DNA of 6,810 nucleotides, from assembly GCA_002405875.1 (NCBI GenBank), contig DHMR01000060.1, positions 1 to 6,810 of the forward strand, read 5' to 3'. The notes beneath the pieces were generated by a model, which had not been told where the DNA came from, did not search any database, and saw nothing but the letters and a program-made list of their open reading frames with translations. Below, piece after piece: positions 6,579 through 6,810 of this stretch (its first letter is position 1; every line of letters begins with the position of its first letter). This DNA is from a bacterium UBA4637. Lineage in GTDB: Bacteria; Bacteroidota; Bacteroidia; Bacteroidales; Bacteroidaceae. The translations under genes were made by a program, and so were the position numbers.

Positions 6579-6601
6579 AAACAATAAGTTTTAAAAATTA
6601 G
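6569..6601 (+). CDS. Possible 10-codon leader ORF upstream of pnp
   Basis: An open frame reads MLDKTISFKN and ends in TAG at 6599-6601, directly abutting the pnp ATG at 6602 and in the same frame. Its start is within the heptamer array, about a dozen nucleotides from the predicted transcript end. The two start codons share the context ATTAGATG. Translation is unproven; ten codons in an AT-rich leader can arise by chance. If translated, it could feed ribosomes into pnp by termination-reinitiation. Confidence 0.2.
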   Translation: MLDKTISFKN

Positions 6602-6810
6602 ATGAACGTAATTACAAAAAGTGTTCAGTTGCCTGATGGAAGAACCATCACAATTGAAACCGGAAAAGTTGCAAAACAGGCTGATGGTGCTGCGGTTCTC
6701 CGCATGGGTAACACAGTGCTTCTCGCAACTGTTTGTGCAGCAAAGGATGCAGTTCCGGGTACAGATTTCATGCCTTTGCAAGTAGATTATCGTGAGCAGT
6801 ACAGTGCTGC
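6602..6810 (+). CDS. pnp: Polynucleotide phosphorylase (PNPase), N-terminal fragment
   Basis: The first 69 codons are present and the gene runs off the right edge. The protein begins [19 protein letters not shown] and continues with [37 protein letters not shown] and [13 protein letters not shown]. This is the first RNase PH-like domain of bacterial PNPase. The TGKxAKQADG, RMGNT and LLATV segments are diagnostic, and the match to Bacteroidales PNPases as I recall them is close. The enzyme degrades RNA 3' to 5' using phosphate, releasing nucleoside diphosphates. The start is fixed by an in-frame TAG directly before the ATG. The second RNase PH domain and the KH and S1 domains lie outside the window. 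It is transcribed away from the minus-strand genes from a probable promoter at 6543-6550. Confidence 0.95.
   Translation, partial: MNVITKSVQLPDGRTITIETGKVAKQADGAAVLRMGNTVLLATVCAAKDAVPGTDFMPLQVDYREQYSA

Noticed and set aside
6572..6781. Minus-strand 69-codon frame rich in cysteine at the pnp start
   Set aside because: It is antisense to the conserved pnp N-terminus and overlaps its promoter leader; nothing supports translation.
1..6810. Mobile element, CRISPR array, toxin-antitoxin or defence island
   Set aside because: No transposase, integrase, spaced direct repeats or defence-family motifs are present; the genes are mostly housekeeping and evenly composed.

Overview
This window looks like ordinary core chromosome from a member of the Bacteroidales, most likely a Prevotella/Segatella-type organism. 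The evidence is the protein sequences themselves: arginine decarboxylase, PNPase and a DUF4369-like lipoprotein of Bacteroidales type. Promoter-like elements match the Bacteroidetes -7 consensus TAnnTTTG, and translation starts have A-rich upstream sequence rather than Shine-Dalgarno sites. The genus is inferred from memory of family sequences; the order is much firmer.

Layout: six genes lie head to tail on the minus strand. Read in the direction of transcription (high to low coordinates) they are: a thioredoxin-fold lipoprotein lacking the CXXC motif (6406-5228); a secreted SASA/SGNH-type sialate O-acetylesterase-like enzyme (5162-3708); a zinc-ribbon Nudix hydrolase (3699-3160); DNA topoisomerase I, topA (3098-771); shikimate kinase, aroK (712-185); and the first 23 codons of biosynthetic arginine decarboxylase, speA (70 to the window edge). 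On the plus strand, pnp (polynucleotide phosphorylase) starts at 6602 and runs off the right edge. It diverges from the lipoprotein across a 195-bp intergenic region with a -7 element facing each way.

How the genes relate: the lipoprotein, esterase and Nudix genes (gaps of 65 and 8 bp) are probably one transcript. topA has its own -7 match in the 61-bp gap before it and probably leads a topA-aroK-(speA) housekeeping unit. The products do not form one pathway. They cover envelope function, glycan de-acetylation, nucleotide clean-up, supercoil relaxation, aromatic amino acid synthesis, polyamine synthesis and RNA turnover.

I see no mobile element, CRISPR array, tRNA, rRNA or defence system, and no evidence of a new multi-gene system. 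The points worth a second look are small. There is a near-perfect 14-bp inverted repeat between the lipoprotein and esterase genes, and an imperfect hairpin between aroK and speA. The pnp leader contains three tandem heptamers and a 10-codon open frame whose stop codon abuts the pnp start. The lipoprotein has lost the thioredoxin cysteines, and the esterase has variant residues at conserved motif positions.
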